Shown here: positions 22,101 through 33,999 of the stretch, piece after piece
Numbering within the stretch: the first letter of the stretch is position 1
Layout of the letters: each line of letters starts with the position of its first letter
DNA from: Morinoia aosen
Lineage: Eukaryota; Arthropoda; Malacostraca; Amphipoda; Talitridae
Assembly: GCA_030386875.1 (NCBI GenBank)
Contig: CM059560.1
Coordinates: 20,950,683 to 21,014,682, forward strand
DNA length: 64,000 bases
Direction of reading: 5' to 3'
The notes under the pieces: generated by a model
What the model saw: only the letters and a program-made list of their open reading frames with translations
Told to the model about the DNA's origin: nothing
The model's database searches: none
Translations under genes and position numbers: made by a program

Positions 22101-23665
22101 ATTGCTTTTGATTCTAATTAATTACTTCTTTACACATTCGCATCATTAAAAATTAATTACCAGTAATTCAAACCCATTTATTTATATGTCAACATAAATT
22201 ATTACACTATTCTTTCCGAAAACGATAAAGAAATTCGAACCGTCGAGGATGCGACCTTGAACTTGAACGCGAAGGTCGCATAACGACGCTTAAGATGAGT
22301 CACCTGTAATCTATCAACCCACAAGCCCGTATTTCGGCTGATGCATAAAAAATCACATTTGACGTTCAAACACATATCCTCTTTAGTCGTGATATAAAAT
22401 CAAAACATTAAACAGGCTATGGAACGAATGACTTTCAGGTTATCATCATGAAGTGAATGAACTAGGTTAGCCCGGGTACAAAAATCATGGCGGTTAGAAA
22501 TGAAGATGCCACAGTAGCTGTTTCACTGCTACGTAATTGAATGCAATATGTTTTAACAGGTGCACAAGTACATATGGCTTTCATTATACACCAAACAAAT
22601 CACTCGGGTCTTGAATGAGACCACTAAGATAGTGGACACCACTTTCTTACGAAAAGTACGCTGGATATGGGTGCTTCGTGGATTACACATGCACGCGTGA
22701 CTACACGCAATGACAGGCTGCCCGATACTAATTAATCATGCCATTGCATGCAATGCATGCATGGTGGCGAGGCCGCGGGATATCTGCGTGAGCTGCGGTT
22801 GCTTCTCACGAAGTTGAAAACAGCACAAATGAGCTATTTACTTCGGTACTTGATAAATAGATCAGTGATCGACGAACTGGAGATAATTTCACTCATCATG
22901 CGCTATTTCTTAATAGTTTTCATTCTAGCAAGCACTTCATTTTCTTAATATGAAAGGCCACGTCTAATTTAACAGCATAATTCTGCTGAAAGTGCTAGTT
23001 AATTTATTACACCTACAAGCTTGAGTCGTAAACAAGTGTTGCATTATAAATTTTTCATAGTGAGTTCCTTCTCGTATATCGGCATTAATATCTTGCATTT
23101 TAGTTATTAACACGTTCACCGCGTTTTTGCGGTTGTTAATGGTTGGTTTGGTTACGTTGCAAGTGGCAGAATTGGGAAATAGATTTCACTGCTTGCACAC
23201 ATTTTATACTTCCTGAGATATGTGAGAAATACAAATGCGTGATAACATTTCAGCTCGGAATGTAAATATTTTTCTTTTGAAAAGATCTTGATTTAGATAA
23301 ACTGTCAATAATTTAAACGGGTATGGAAATAAGGGATTTACCTAGTGGTACACACAGTCCCAAAACGCAAGAAACTTGTCACTTGGAGTGAAATCTTATA
23401 TCTTGGAATGAACTGAATAAATTCGTTTATGCGTGCAAAAAAACGTACGCAATTACCTAACATTTTTCCATTATTCACCTCGTTAACTTCGAAAAGTGAA
23501 AGAAACTGGACATATATTTGCCTACATTTAGTTGTTATGACTTATTAATTGAATATTTTCTTGAAAATGTGAAATTTGGATCAACAAAACCCCCAAACAG
23601 GTAACTGATACTTATGTCTTCCTGGCCGTGACTTTACACTCTCGCCCGACCTGTGAGTGCGTCAA

Positions 23666-23706
23666 GGTTGACACACCTGGGTGTGTCAAGATTTCTCTGA
23701 GTGCAG
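23666..23706 (-). repeat. Inverted counterpart of the TGACACAC end
   Basis: The block ttgacacacc / gtgtgtcaag followed by tttctctgagtg is an inverse match in layout to the start at about 3994. It could be the other end of a DNA element that now spans about 19.7 kb because of nested insertions, or the end of a separate copy. Confidence 0.35.
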
Positions 23707-23868
23707 TTCTTTCGTGGTGTTATGTAATTTACACACTAAGCTGCCTGTACGGATAGCAATCACGAGGAAGTATGCTCACATAAAGAAGTATTGAGGTACA
23801 GACACGCTCCAACATGAAGAAATTTACTGGTAGAGTATAGAAGTACATACAGGCTCCAATACTATTGA

Positions 23869-24637
23869 ATTTACTGGTGCTGTGTTGTGTTGTGCTGACG
23901 CTGGGGCTGTTTTGTGCTGACGTTGTGGCTGTTTTGTGATGTGCTGGTGCTGTGTTGTGTTGTGTTGTGCTGACGTTGGTGCTGTTTTATGATGTGCTGG
24001 TGCTGGGTTGTGTTGTGCTGACGTTGGTGCTGTTTTGTGATGTGCTGGTGTTCTGTTGTGTTGCTGGTGCTGCGTTGTGTTGTGTTGTGTTGTGCTGGTG
24101 CTGTGTTGTGCTGACGCTGGTGCTGTGTTGTGCTGACGCTGGTGCTGTGTTGTGTTGTGCTGTGTTGTGTTGCTGCTGCTGTGTTGTGCTGTGCTGACGC
24201 TGATGCTGTGTTGTATTGTGCTGGTGCTGTGTTGTGTTGTGCTGTGCTGACGCTGATGCTGTGTTGTATTGTGCTGATGCTGTGTTGTGTTGTGCTGACG
24301 CTAGTGATGTGTTGTGTTGTGCTGGTGCTGTGTTGTGTTGCTGGTGCTGTGTTGTGTTGCTGGTACTGTGTTGTGCTGTGCTGACGCTGGTGCTGTGTTG
24401 TGTTGCTGGTGCTGTGTTGTGTTGTGCTGGTGTTGTGTTGTGCTGGTGTTGTGTTGTGCTGGTGCTGTGTTGTGTTGTGCTGGTGCTGTGTTGTGTTGCT
24501 GGTGCTGTGTTGTGTTGTGTTGTGCTGGTGTTGTGTTGCTGGTACTGTGTTGTGTTGTGCTGGTGCTCTATTGTGTTGCTGGTGCTGTGTTGTGTTGCTG
24601 GTGCTGTGCTGTACTGACGCTGGTGCTGTGTTGTCTC
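23869..24637. repeat. GT-rich microsatellite/minisatellite
   Basis: Interleaved short units (tgtgt, gctggt, gctgacgct) make a 770-bp low-complexity tract. Long repetitive open frames occur in several phases on both strands and have no protein meaning. Confidence 0.95.
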
Positions 24638-24929
24638 TTTGCTCCAACATATATAGCAAACGCGGTCTCCATATTATGGATACGGTCTGCTATAACTGTC
24701 CAATGAAACCAACAATAATTTTCCAATTTTCATTGTAAAATAAATGTAAAATGATTCACGAGAGGAGCAAAACTACACGCAACAGCCACACAATTTAAGG
24801 GCCGTTTATAACACTGGTCTACATTTTGCTGCAAGCTCACGTGTAGACGCCTCGTGTGGAGCTTCACAAGAGACATGTGCGTTCAGACTAGACACCATTG
24901 GAGCGAGCCATGGAGCGCGCGCTGCTGAA

Positions 24930-24990
24930 CAGGGCTGCCACTCTAGATATTATATAGCTAGATCTAGATGTTTTTGCCAGCATGAATGAA
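24930..24990 (+). mobile_element. End fragment of the 2219-3848 hAT family
   Basis: It starts cagggctgccactctagata and continues with tagatctagatgtttttgcc. This matches the inverse of the right end of the first hAT element. I could not find the other end, so this is a truncated or highly decayed copy. Confidence 0.75.
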
Positions 24991-25570
24991 ATATTATTTC
25001 TAAATTTAGTAATCACTTTTGATTTAGAGCCTTGAGAGCCTCAACAAGGTATTGCATTAGAACTATTGGTTTGCAGGTGATTTGTTTGTGGTATTTTGGG
25101 CACAAGAAAGAGTTAATTTCAACTAGAAAGAGTCCAGATTTAGTAAGGTTATAATTAACGTTTCTAAAGCCTAACGGGTGACGTAACACCTTCGGGTCAC
25201 TGATGCGTGAAAATAGTTGTGGGTAGACAAACGCCCAAAAAGTTGACATCACATTCACAAACAGAGATACACTTCGAGTAGTTTAATACCACACGGAATA
25301 CAAAGTGAAAATTTTACAATTGCGGATGCAATAACTTCAGGCAGTGAAGAGTTTTGCGAGTTGAGAGAGCTTCTAAGAATGACGAAGCAATTCAAACAAT
25401 GTATTTCTACGATCAAATCTGTGATATTTCTACTGAGCACAGTTGCAAGGGATATGCTGAGATGTAAATTTCTATGAGACCAGGAAGTTCAGTAACTTTT
25501 ATGAAAGAGTTATTTGACGCTGCAGTGTGAGTAACTCTAGAGCACTCGTCTTAAAGTATATTAGACTGAC
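24991..25570. other. Unassigned segment right of the hAT end
   Basis: Two overlapping minus-strand open frames (25440-25255 and 25258-25013) without recognisable motifs occupy this stretch. They may be remains of the interior of the truncated hAT copy, but the sequence does not show it. Confidence 0.25.
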
Positions 25571-26400
25571 CAAATACGTGCATACCGTTTGTGTACACAG
25601 GGCGTGTAAACAGGGTGTGCACACAGGGCGTGTACACAGGGCATGTAAACAGGGTGTGCACACAGGGCGTGTACACAGGCCGTTTATGTGGGGGACATGG
25701 AGTGTGTGAGGAGGACAGGGGTGTGTGAGGGGGACAGGGAGTGTGTGAGGGGGACAGGGAGTGTGTGAGGGGGACAGGGAGTGTGTGAGGGGGACAGGGA
25801 GTGTGTGAGGGGGACAGGGTGTGTGTGAGGGGGACAGGGAGTGTGTGGGGGGACATGGAGCGTGTGAGGGGGACAGGGAGTGTGTGAGGGGGACAGGGAG
25901 TGTGTGAGGGGAGCAGGGAGTGCGTGAGGGGAACAGGGAGTGTGTGAGGGGGACATGGAGTGTGTGAGGGGGACAGGGAGTGTGTGAGGGGGACAGGGAG
26001 TGTGTGAGGTGAGCAGGGAGTGTGTGAGGGGAACAGGGAGTGTGTGAGGAGAGGGAGTGTGTGAGGGGGACATGGAGTGTGTGAGGGGGACATGGAGTGT
26101 GTGAGGGGGACATGGAGTGTGTGAGGGGGACAGGGAGTGGGTGAGGGGAGCAGGGAGTGTGTGAGGGGAACAGGGAGTGTGTGAGGGGGACAGGGAGTGT
26201 GTGAGGGGGACAGGGAGCGTGTGAGGGGGACAGGGAGTGTGTGAGGGGAGCAGGGAGTGTGTGTGAGGGGGACAGGGAGTGTGTGAGGGGGACAGGGAGT
26301 GTGTGAGGGGGACAGGGAGTGTGTGAGGAGGGCAGGGAGTGTGAGGGGAGCAGGGAGTGTGTGAGGGGGACAGGGAGTGTGTGAGGAGGGCAGGGAGTGT
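25571..26400. repeat. G-rich 20-bp minisatellite with a leading 18-26 bp repeat
   Basis: From 25,590 to 25,682 gtgtacacagggcgtgt/gtaaacagggtgtgc motifs alternate. From 25,684 to 26,398 a 20-bp unit (gtgtgagggggacagggagt) repeats about 35 times with variants such as gagcaggg and gacatggag. The G runs are on the plus strand only. Open frames with a Pro-His-Thr pattern on the minus strand are artefacts of the repeat. Confidence 0.95.
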
Positions 26401-26726
26401 GGAAAATAGTCACAAAAGTCGAGGCGTCATAATAATTTAGGGGTCGCAATGTGCAACAATTTACATTTCGTAATCCAGTCAACAAAATTCCAGGTGCAAT
26501 AGTGCTTAATCTTCAAGATTGGGCAGACGTTGATGAGAAAAAATTAATCATTTTGGAGGACATATTATTTTCCACGGACAAATGTACGTATTTCTCATAA
26601 AAAAGCAGGAATACGGTTCTGCCTTCATTTTACATTCAACTTAATTTTTCCCAGCCGGTTAAAAAAAATTTAAGAAAATCCGCATATTAAGGAGCGTCAC
26701 AACACGCAAAACCCTAGCCAGGAACT

Positions 26727-26846
26727 ATGCAGGAGGCGCAATCTACTCGCGTCATTCATGAGGTGGAGCAGAGCAAGCAATATCCGGCCAGACTTGCTCG
26801 AGTTGAGCGGCGCAGGCGTTCAAGGCAATTCTGGGAGCGTTTTAGG
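26727..26846 (+). CDS. Possible orphan coding exon (hypothetical)
   Basis: An ATG opens 40 codons, rich in Arg and Glu (RRRRSRQFWERFR at the end), and runs exactly into agg|gtaagtat, a strong splice-donor-like sequence. Base composition is clearly richer in GC than the surrounding DNA. I recognise no domain and see no matching acceptor exon nearby, so this may be a first exon, a decayed gene fragment or chance. Confidence 0.25.
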
Positions 26847-27924
26847 GTAAGTATCTTGAGCTGTGTGATGGGGCCTACAGAACGGCTTAAACTAACAAGT
26901 TTCGTCCGCGTATAATTTAAAGGCCGTCGGAACGATTTTATAATGAGGGTAAAACTTGAAGTAATTTTGAATGAGGGTAAAAATGTTTGTTAAACCCAAT
27001 CCATGGATAACTTTCATTTTTTAGAAGTTTTCTACTTCTGAAGAATGGCTGTTGAAATTTTGAGGTTTGAAAATGAAACAGCTAGAGATTAGATTCAAGC
27101 ATTTTTCAGTTAAATGAATCCTTGATATGTTCAGGTCACGCAGTTAATGTTTTTATATCTAAAGAGAAAAAAATGAGAGTTTTGGGTAAATCGTGAAAAG
27201 ATCATTACTGTATTTAGATTCATGATCTTCGTACTTTAGTGTAAATATTCAAATGAGAAGTAGGTTTGAGCTCTTGCAAATAGAGTTTGAGGACATCAGA
27301 TGGCGAGACAAGCAATAACTCAGCAGTTGACGGTAATGAAAGCATCCCAGTTGTGGTTTTCACGGTAGTTCTGTTATGGAACATGTTGAAGGTTTGCTCA
27401 AGAAAGACCAGAACTAATTTCCTTTCCAACAAATTTGTTCTGTAGGCGAAGATTTCTCTTCAGGACTATAAAATACAGAACAAAATATATAATTTCGAGG
27501 CCGGTCAAAAAAGCGGCAGCATTTCTAACTAAATTACCATCAGGTGAGTTTAAATAACTCTAGACTATACGTGGTTATTTGAACTCAAGTGTTCATACGC
27601 TCCTAATTTCATGATAACATAGATTTTATGTACCTATATAGCATGTGAATATCATTAGCACATCTGCTTGTGTGGTTAGTTAATGATGCAATTTGTCCCA
27701 TTGACTTAATGAACATTTCCCACAGTCGGTGTCCAAGAAAAACAAATTTAGCGGTTGAGCAATTTCGATTTGGTCCCTGATAAACGCTTACGTTACAAAT
27801 AATGCATTGAACAAAACCTAATTACGCGAGTACAATACTGCAACACCCGCATAGCATTGAAGGAATTTGAAGAAACATTGCTCAGAATATATCATTATTT
27901 TACGGAATGCTTGATTTTTAATTA

Positions 27925-27990
27925 CTTCAAGCCTCCCTCACCTCAACAAAAATGTTCCAAGAGAGGAAGGATGAAGGCACAATTCAGTTG
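27925..27990 (+). mobile_element. SINE-A 5' fragment
   Basis: The stretch caagcctccctcacctcaac followed by gagaggaaggatgaaggcac matches the first part of the SINE-A family. The rest is missing. Confidence 0.6.
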
Positions 27991-29968
27991 CGATTCATAA
28001 CGCAGTAATTTCATGACAAAACTTCCTTCATGCAGTCAAGTTTCTCTCTCATCAAGTGAACCATGACCACATTTTGATGCACAAATGTTGTTGACTCCCT
28101 CGCCTGCAGCGTGACGTGTCATGTGGCGGTCACGTCCAACTTTATTTTCAGAAGTCTTCACCTGACGCGAACTTGCGTTCATTTCACTTTGGCAGCCGCT
28201 ACTCGCCTGCAAATTTTCAATTTTACCAAGTCCATACATGATAGCTTATAATGTTTTTAAATAAGAACGTTTCTAAACTTTCCCTAAAAGAGTTATTTAC
28301 GACACATATTGTGTAGATATGGGGACTTTCAACATCTGAGTACGAAAATTCAAATGGTTTAAGAAATAATTTTCATGCGAAAAGTTATCAGTACCCTGAA
28401 ATATCTGTGAAATTGCCCTAGTGTGGGTTTTTTCCCTTAAGCAAGCGCTTACTTTTTCATTTCACTTTTAAAAATTATGAATCTCTGAAGCTCCTTGCTT
28501 GGCGAAAGAAATTTTCGATAGTGAAAAGAAAGTTTTGGAATTTTCGAAGAAATCATTAATAAGTTTTCGCCCAAACTATCAGAACACAAACGAGTCAAGA
28601 AACTTTGCCCAAGTTGAATAAAAAGGTTATCGAATATGTTGCACGGACCCTGTGGCGTAAACTTAAAGGTAATCACTGGTAATGTACGCGAGCAAGCGTC
28701 TGGAATGTTTCAAAAATAGTTTCATGAATGCGATCAGTTTACCTAATTTTATTATTTATTTCAAAATATTCTCTCACTAGTTGAATTATTTTAAAGTTCT
28801 GTTAGATCCCCTAAACTGGAAGCACAAGCCATCTTGGCATAGATATTCGCTAACGTTGCGTTGGTATAGCCTCAAAGAGCTGGATATGACCCAGCGAGTC
28901 CCTGGCCTCACGACGCTCCTCACGCCACAAGGCGCGCGTCCTGCGCTGCAGCAGCGCCAGGGCAGGTAGAGAACGATCACACCTTACTGAATTTACAGGA
29001 ACGGTTATATGAGCAATTTAATGGTATATAATTGCATATAATATAAAAATATGTCCCTCCCCAATTTTCAACGATTTTTACACTTCAAGTCTAAACCTCG
29101 TAAATTCTGTCTTAGAAAAAATAGCTGGCTAATCTTGGTGATTCACGATTGACGAGCAGGACCTGTTTTAAATTGCACGGAAAATGTCATCAATAAGCTA
29201 TGTGGACCCGTAAAAAAACTCGATCAACATTACCTAACAAATTCTAACATAACATTCTAATCTAACTAGAGATGTGACTAAAAAAAAAACCATGCCGTTT
29301 TTTTTAAAAAAAAAACACGTTTTTTTTTACAAAAAAAACCGTGGCCAAAAAAAACGTGGATATTTTGTTTTTTTTTAATATTTTGTCTGAAAATAACTCA
29401 GCAAGAAAAAGAACCACATTACATTATTTGTTTTCATGTCAGATTACAAAATAAAAGAGCATACTTCTTAATTGATGGTTTTCCATGGTTTTATGAAATT
29501 TTTCATTTTCTGCAGTTTCATGCTTTGATATTTCATTTATTTTACAATACATATGAATGACCTTCAACTCCCAAAATGGTGTGTTATAATAACATATCTT
29601 TACTTATGTTCATTGATAGAGATGTGACTAAAAAACCATGCTGTTTTTTAAAAAAAAACACATGTTATTTAAAAAAAATTATGAATAAAAAACATGGATA
29701 ATAATATATTTATGTGACCTAAAAAATCCAATGCTTGAAAATCCTTCAAAATCCAATTTTTAAAACATTGTTTTTTAACAGAAAAATCTTGACTAAAAAA
29801 ACATGGCTATTATATTTTATGGGACCAAAAAATTGTTTTTTTTAAACATTTTAAAAAAATCATGACTGAAAAAACACGGATGTAAATATCAGGAAAGTTA
29901 TTTTTCTTTAATTGAATTGTCTTTAGCAACTTATAAACAAAGAATGCTGTTAATATTGAAATCATGTT

Positions 29969-30222
29969 TATTAGAACTGTACTAGGTCTTAGAATAAAAT
30001 ATCTACAAAGAATCTATTCACTCCATAAAACCTTTCGGAGACCAGCTCCATCCTCAGTCATTCAGTAAAATTTGGTGAAATGGACAATGAATTTTCACTG
30101 TTCCTTTGAAAAACATTTGACTGAATGACTTACTGAGGATGGAGCTAATCTCCGAAAGGTTTTATAGAGTGAATAGATTCATTGTGGATATTTTATTCTA
30201 AGACCTGGTACGGTTCTAATGG
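29969..30222. repeat. Palindrome 1 (arms about 105 bp)
   Basis: The left arm (gaactgtactaggtcttaga through catcctcagtcattcagt) is mirrored by actgaatgacttactgagga through tctaagacctggtacggttc, with a spacer of about 45 bp. The arms differ at several sites, so this is not a recent artefact. Confidence 0.85.
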
Positions 30223-30364
30223 ATATTAAAATATCTTATGTGACCAAAAAATCCATGCTAGCTTTTGAATGTTTTTGTTACAAAATAGTCATGACTAAAA
30301 AACACGGATTTTAATATACTTTATTTTCCATAAACAACCATGCTGTTTTTTTTAAAACATCTTT

Positions 30365-30950
30365 GGTCAATATTGAGTTGAATGTTGTCAACGAATTTCA
30401 TAATTTCGTTGGTATAGATAGGTAATATAGTGGATTTTTAAGACGTTTTACACGAATGACAATGTGCCCGGAAATGCGTAGTTTTCGAGTTATTTAAGTT
30501 TGAAGTTATACAAACGGCGCTCCTGAATGGCCTTTTTTGCGGAAAAGCAGTCATTGTTTTTGCAATAGAAACGGAAGCTAACCCCCTATTACAAACGTAA
30601 AGAGGTTGGGTCGTGAGGGGTAGCCACAGTTCTTTTAGTGAAAATTATAAATAAATGTCACTAGAAACCTTTATTTATAATTTTCACTTAAAGAACTGTG
30701 GCTACTCCTCACGACCCAACCTCTTTACGTTTGTAATGTAACTTCCGTTATTAATTAAAATACGCTAGCCGCGCGCGCTTCCATGGCACTCACAAGCCAG
30801 CTTCAAAGTTGAATAATTCAAAAATAACGCATCACCGGGCAGAATGTCATTCATGTAAAACGTCTTAAAATCGACTATATTACCTATCTATACCTACGAA
30901 ATTATGAAATTCATTGACAACATTAACCTCAATATTGACCACATCTATTT
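30365..30950. repeat. Palindrome 2 (arms about 290 bp)
   Basis: It opens with ggtcaatattgag and closes with ctcaatattgacc. The symmetry axis is near 30657. The arms match well at the outer and inner ends (aaacgtaaagaggttgggtc with its inverse). They diverge in the middle, where the right arm has unrelated GC-rich sequence around 30770. This looks like a fold-back element. Confidence 0.85.
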
Positions 30951-31216
30951 ACAGAAAAATCATGATTAAAAAATGTGGATATTAATATATTTTATGGGCC
31001 AAAAAAACCATGCTGGTTTTTTTTAAATCATGTTTTCTATACCAAAAAAATCATGATGTAAAAATATGGATATTAATGACTTTTTGTGAAAAAACATGGT
31101 TTTTAAAATGTCATGATTTTTCTGGTCAGATAAATTTTAATAACACTCCTGTTTTTTGTAAAAAATCTTCTTTAAAAAGCATGGTTTTTTGGTCACATAA
31201 AATAAATTAATATCCC

Positions 31217-31517
31217 TGTTTTTTTACAGATTTGATCAGTCATTAGTTTTAGCCTCCCTACCCAGCAACAAATGCAATCCAAAGAGAGGAAGGAAGATTA
31301 TGAAACAAGATCAAAGTTGAAGAAGACAGTATTAGGTGCTGAAAAACAGAACAGCAGTGAACCGAAAAAAGGGAGTCCTCAACATAAAAAAAACATTTTA
31401 TTTCAACAAAAAGGAGGCCTACCTAACTCTCAGCTTGGGCCCTCACATTGTCCCCTTGGGAGCCCTAGTTCCCATAGATACATTAGTTGTATCCCCCTGA
31501 GGGGGTGTTTTTTTACA
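31217..31517 (+). mobile_element. SINE-A copy 2 with 12-bp duplication
   Basis: The element (31229-31505) is flanked by tgtttttttaca on both sides. It carries agcctccctacc, gagaggaaggaag, the gggccctcacattg block and the gtatccccctgaggggg end. It lacks about 80 bp of the family middle. It inserted after the 29267-32640 element formed. Confidence 0.75.
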
Positions 31518-32111
31518 AAGAAGTCGTGACCAAAAAATGAATCATAATAACTTTTTAATAAAAAAAACATGTTTAAAAAAAACATATTGTTTTGGCAACA
31601 TAAAATATATTAATATCCATGAATTTAAGACACGATTTTTTATGAAAAATACATAAAATAAAACAGCATGGCTTTTTGGTCGCATAAAATATATTCATAT
31701 CCAGGTTTTCTTATACATCATTGTTTGTAAAAAAACATATTTTTTTAAAAAACAGCATGGGGTTTTTTAGGTCTCATAAATATATTCATACTTTTTTAGT
31801 TATGATTTTTTAGTACTAAAACAATTTTTTGGTCTCATAAATATATTCATGTTTTTTCAGTCATGATTTTATAATAAAAACACGTTTTTTCAAAAAACTG
31901 CATGGGGCTTTTTAGGTCACATAAAATATATTGTTTTTTAGTGATGATTCTTTTTAAAAAAAAACCAGCATGGTTATATTTGATATCAGAAAATATATTA
32001 ATATTCATTTTTATTAGTCAGAATTTTTTGTAAAAAAAACATGCTTCTAAAAAAACAGCATATTTTTTTGTTCACCTAAAATATATTAATATCTATGGTT
32101 TCTAGTCATTT

Positions 32112-32456
32112 TTATGTAATGAAAACATAAAAAAGAAACCATACAGTAAAAGTGGTGGCAGACAACCCACAATTACCTAGAGGAGTCTAAGAGGTACAGC
32201 AGGAGCCACAGAACTTACCACAGAACTTATATTGATGGAGTCAAAATTCAGAGCTTATTATCTCTGCTATTTCTGATTTTTTTGGTCACATAAAAATGAA
32301 ATCAGACATAGTAGAGATAGTAAGCTCTGAATTTTGACTCCATCAACATGAGTTCTGCAGCTCCTGCTGTTCCTCTTAGACGCCTCTTGGTAATTGTGGG
32401 TTATCTGCCACCACTTTTACTGTATGGTTTCTTTTTGATGTTTTTATTACAATAAA
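32112..32456. repeat. Palindrome 3 (arms about 165 bp)
   Basis: The left arm includes aaagaaaccatacagtaaaa and the right arm ends ttttactgtatggtttcttt. The axis is near 32284 and the arms are similar over their whole length. It interrupts the mirrored A/T repeats. Confidence 0.85.
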
Positions 32457-32648
32457 ATGACTAAAAAACATGGATATTAATATATTTTAGGTGTCCAATA
32501 AAAAAACCCAGACATATACTCAACAAAATTTAGGTGTGCCAAAAAAAAACAAAAAATAAAAAAAAAAAAACACATAAAAAACACGTTTTTTTTGCAAAAA
32601 AAAAACGCAATCAAATAAAACCGTTTTTTTTGCATCACTAAATCTAAC

Positions 32649-33999
32649 ACATCCTAACATAACATAACATACCTATCCTTCCCTATTCTGACAAATTAAA
32701 AAAAGTAAGGTATTAAAAACTTTAAAAATCAAACAATTTTCATTACCCAATCCATCTCCACCTTCTTTCTCACTCTCTCTCCGTCTAATGTAACGCGACC
32801 CGACGCGAGCCAACCCGTCCCATGATACCGCAATGATTGAGGTATGACACACACATAGTCGTAAGTGTATTAATATACAAATTTAAAATAATCCTAAAAC
32901 CATGGAGCTTCGCACAAAAAAAGAATTCTTCAGGATGAGGAGGCATAAAATTTCAAGCAGAACAATTTAACTAATAAAAAAACTTACGGGAAAAAATCTC
33001 CATCCTGTAATAAAAAAAAATAAATCAAGGGCTAAATTTAAAATGCAACTACAAAGTCTTGATTACCTCTAGCAGAAGCCTTCAAGCTGAAATTACGCAC
33101 AAAAGTTATTCTAGGTGCTTCGCTTATTGTTAGCAGAATGTTCGTTCTTGGCTAATAATATAGGTTACTTCATATTTCATTAAACTGAAGCTATGAATCA
33201 ATAGAGTTGCAAGCATTCGACAAGAAGTATCGTCGAATATCCAAGTTACAGATATTGTAGAATAAAGTATACGAGTACAAGTCAAATACAAGTTTTCGGT
33301 TGTCGAATACAAGTATTCGACAACCGTTCAAGAATTGACTGAAAAAATTTCGAAATCAATAACTGCTGAGCTCCATGAAATGATGGTTGTCCTTGAGAAC
33401 AAGGCAGCAATGGTCCTGCTGCACGTACTTCACACGGCAGAAACGGAGACTGCCTGCTGAGATCCCTTCCTCGCCACCTGTTGAAATGTATTCCGTTAAT
33501 TTTTCCTACACGTGTTCTCACTGTCGAACATAATGTAAAAAAGAAAACATGAAATGCAGGATAGAATAACGGGGCAATAGTACGGAGTCGATCTAAACGA
33601 GTCGTTTTTGAAGTTAACATCGGGAAAACGCTGTAAGAGACGAAATACACAAAGTAAGAATATGAATTAAATTAGTACAAATTGATTAACCAGGTGCAAA
33701 TTACGAGCGCAGCAACGAGTCAGAATCAGAATTTGCGTAATTTTTGAATAATTTAATACCCTATCTACTCTAAAGGCCCATTACTTTACACAGCAAAAAG
33801 AAGGCCTACTCCAGCAAAAAGAAGGCCTACCTACTAAACTTTAGCTCGGAACCTTACATGTTCCCCTGGGAGTGCTTATTCCCATAGATATGATAGTTGT
33901 ATGACTTGTATCCACTTGAGGGGTATAAATTGATGCTTCATTCGAAGCTTTTTTCTTCTAAAGGACACCACCAGTGGCTCCGGACACACATCAGTCTAC
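32649..33999. other. AT-rich stretch, SINE-A fragment near 33780
   Basis: No gene is supported. At 33780-33925 the 3' part of SINE-A is present in decayed form (aaggcctac, cccctgggagtgcttattcc, ttgaggggt). A minus-strand open frame at 33282-33650 has no recognisable motif. Confidence 0.45.

Larger units (their letters stand above)
18407..23868. other. Long AT-rich stretch, no supported gene
   Basis: Apart from the degenerate 21-bp repeats (19008-19141), an exon-like patch at 19201-19369 and the TGACACAC block near 23666, I see no structure. The patch at 19201-19369 is open on both strands and ends next to cggtaaagg, which could be a splice donor. Its translation has no recognisable domain. 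A GC-richer patch near 22745-22880 is likewise unassigned. Confidence 0.45.
26401..29258. other. AT-rich stretch with only fragments
   Basis: No gene is supported beyond a possible short exon (26727-26846) and a SINE-A 5' fragment (27925-27990). A GC-rich patch at 28870-28965 followed by gcaggtagag could be an exon but has no recognisable product. Confidence 0.4.
29259..32648. mobile_element. hAT-like non-autonomous element made of mirrored A/T tracts
   Basis: The element (29267-32640) starts tagagatgtgac and ends gcatcacta, giving TAGNGATG inverted termini. It is flanked by the perfect 8-bp duplication aatctaac (29259-29266 and 32641-32648). The interior consists of diverged units such as catggatattaatatattt and aaaaaaccatgctgtttttt. 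Up to about 31085 these run in one orientation. From there to about 32450 they run in the opposite orientation (agcatggttttttggtcaca). Three separate palindromes and one SINE-A are embedded. No transposase frame exists. Confidence 0.8.

Noticed and set aside
23871-24738. Cys/Val/Leu- and Gln/His/Thr-rich open frames
   Set aside because: They are translations of a GT-rich microsatellite in several phases.
25499-26485. Pro/His/Thr repeat protein of 328 codons
   Set aside because: It is the minus-strand translation of the 20-bp minisatellite; overlapping frames are equally open.
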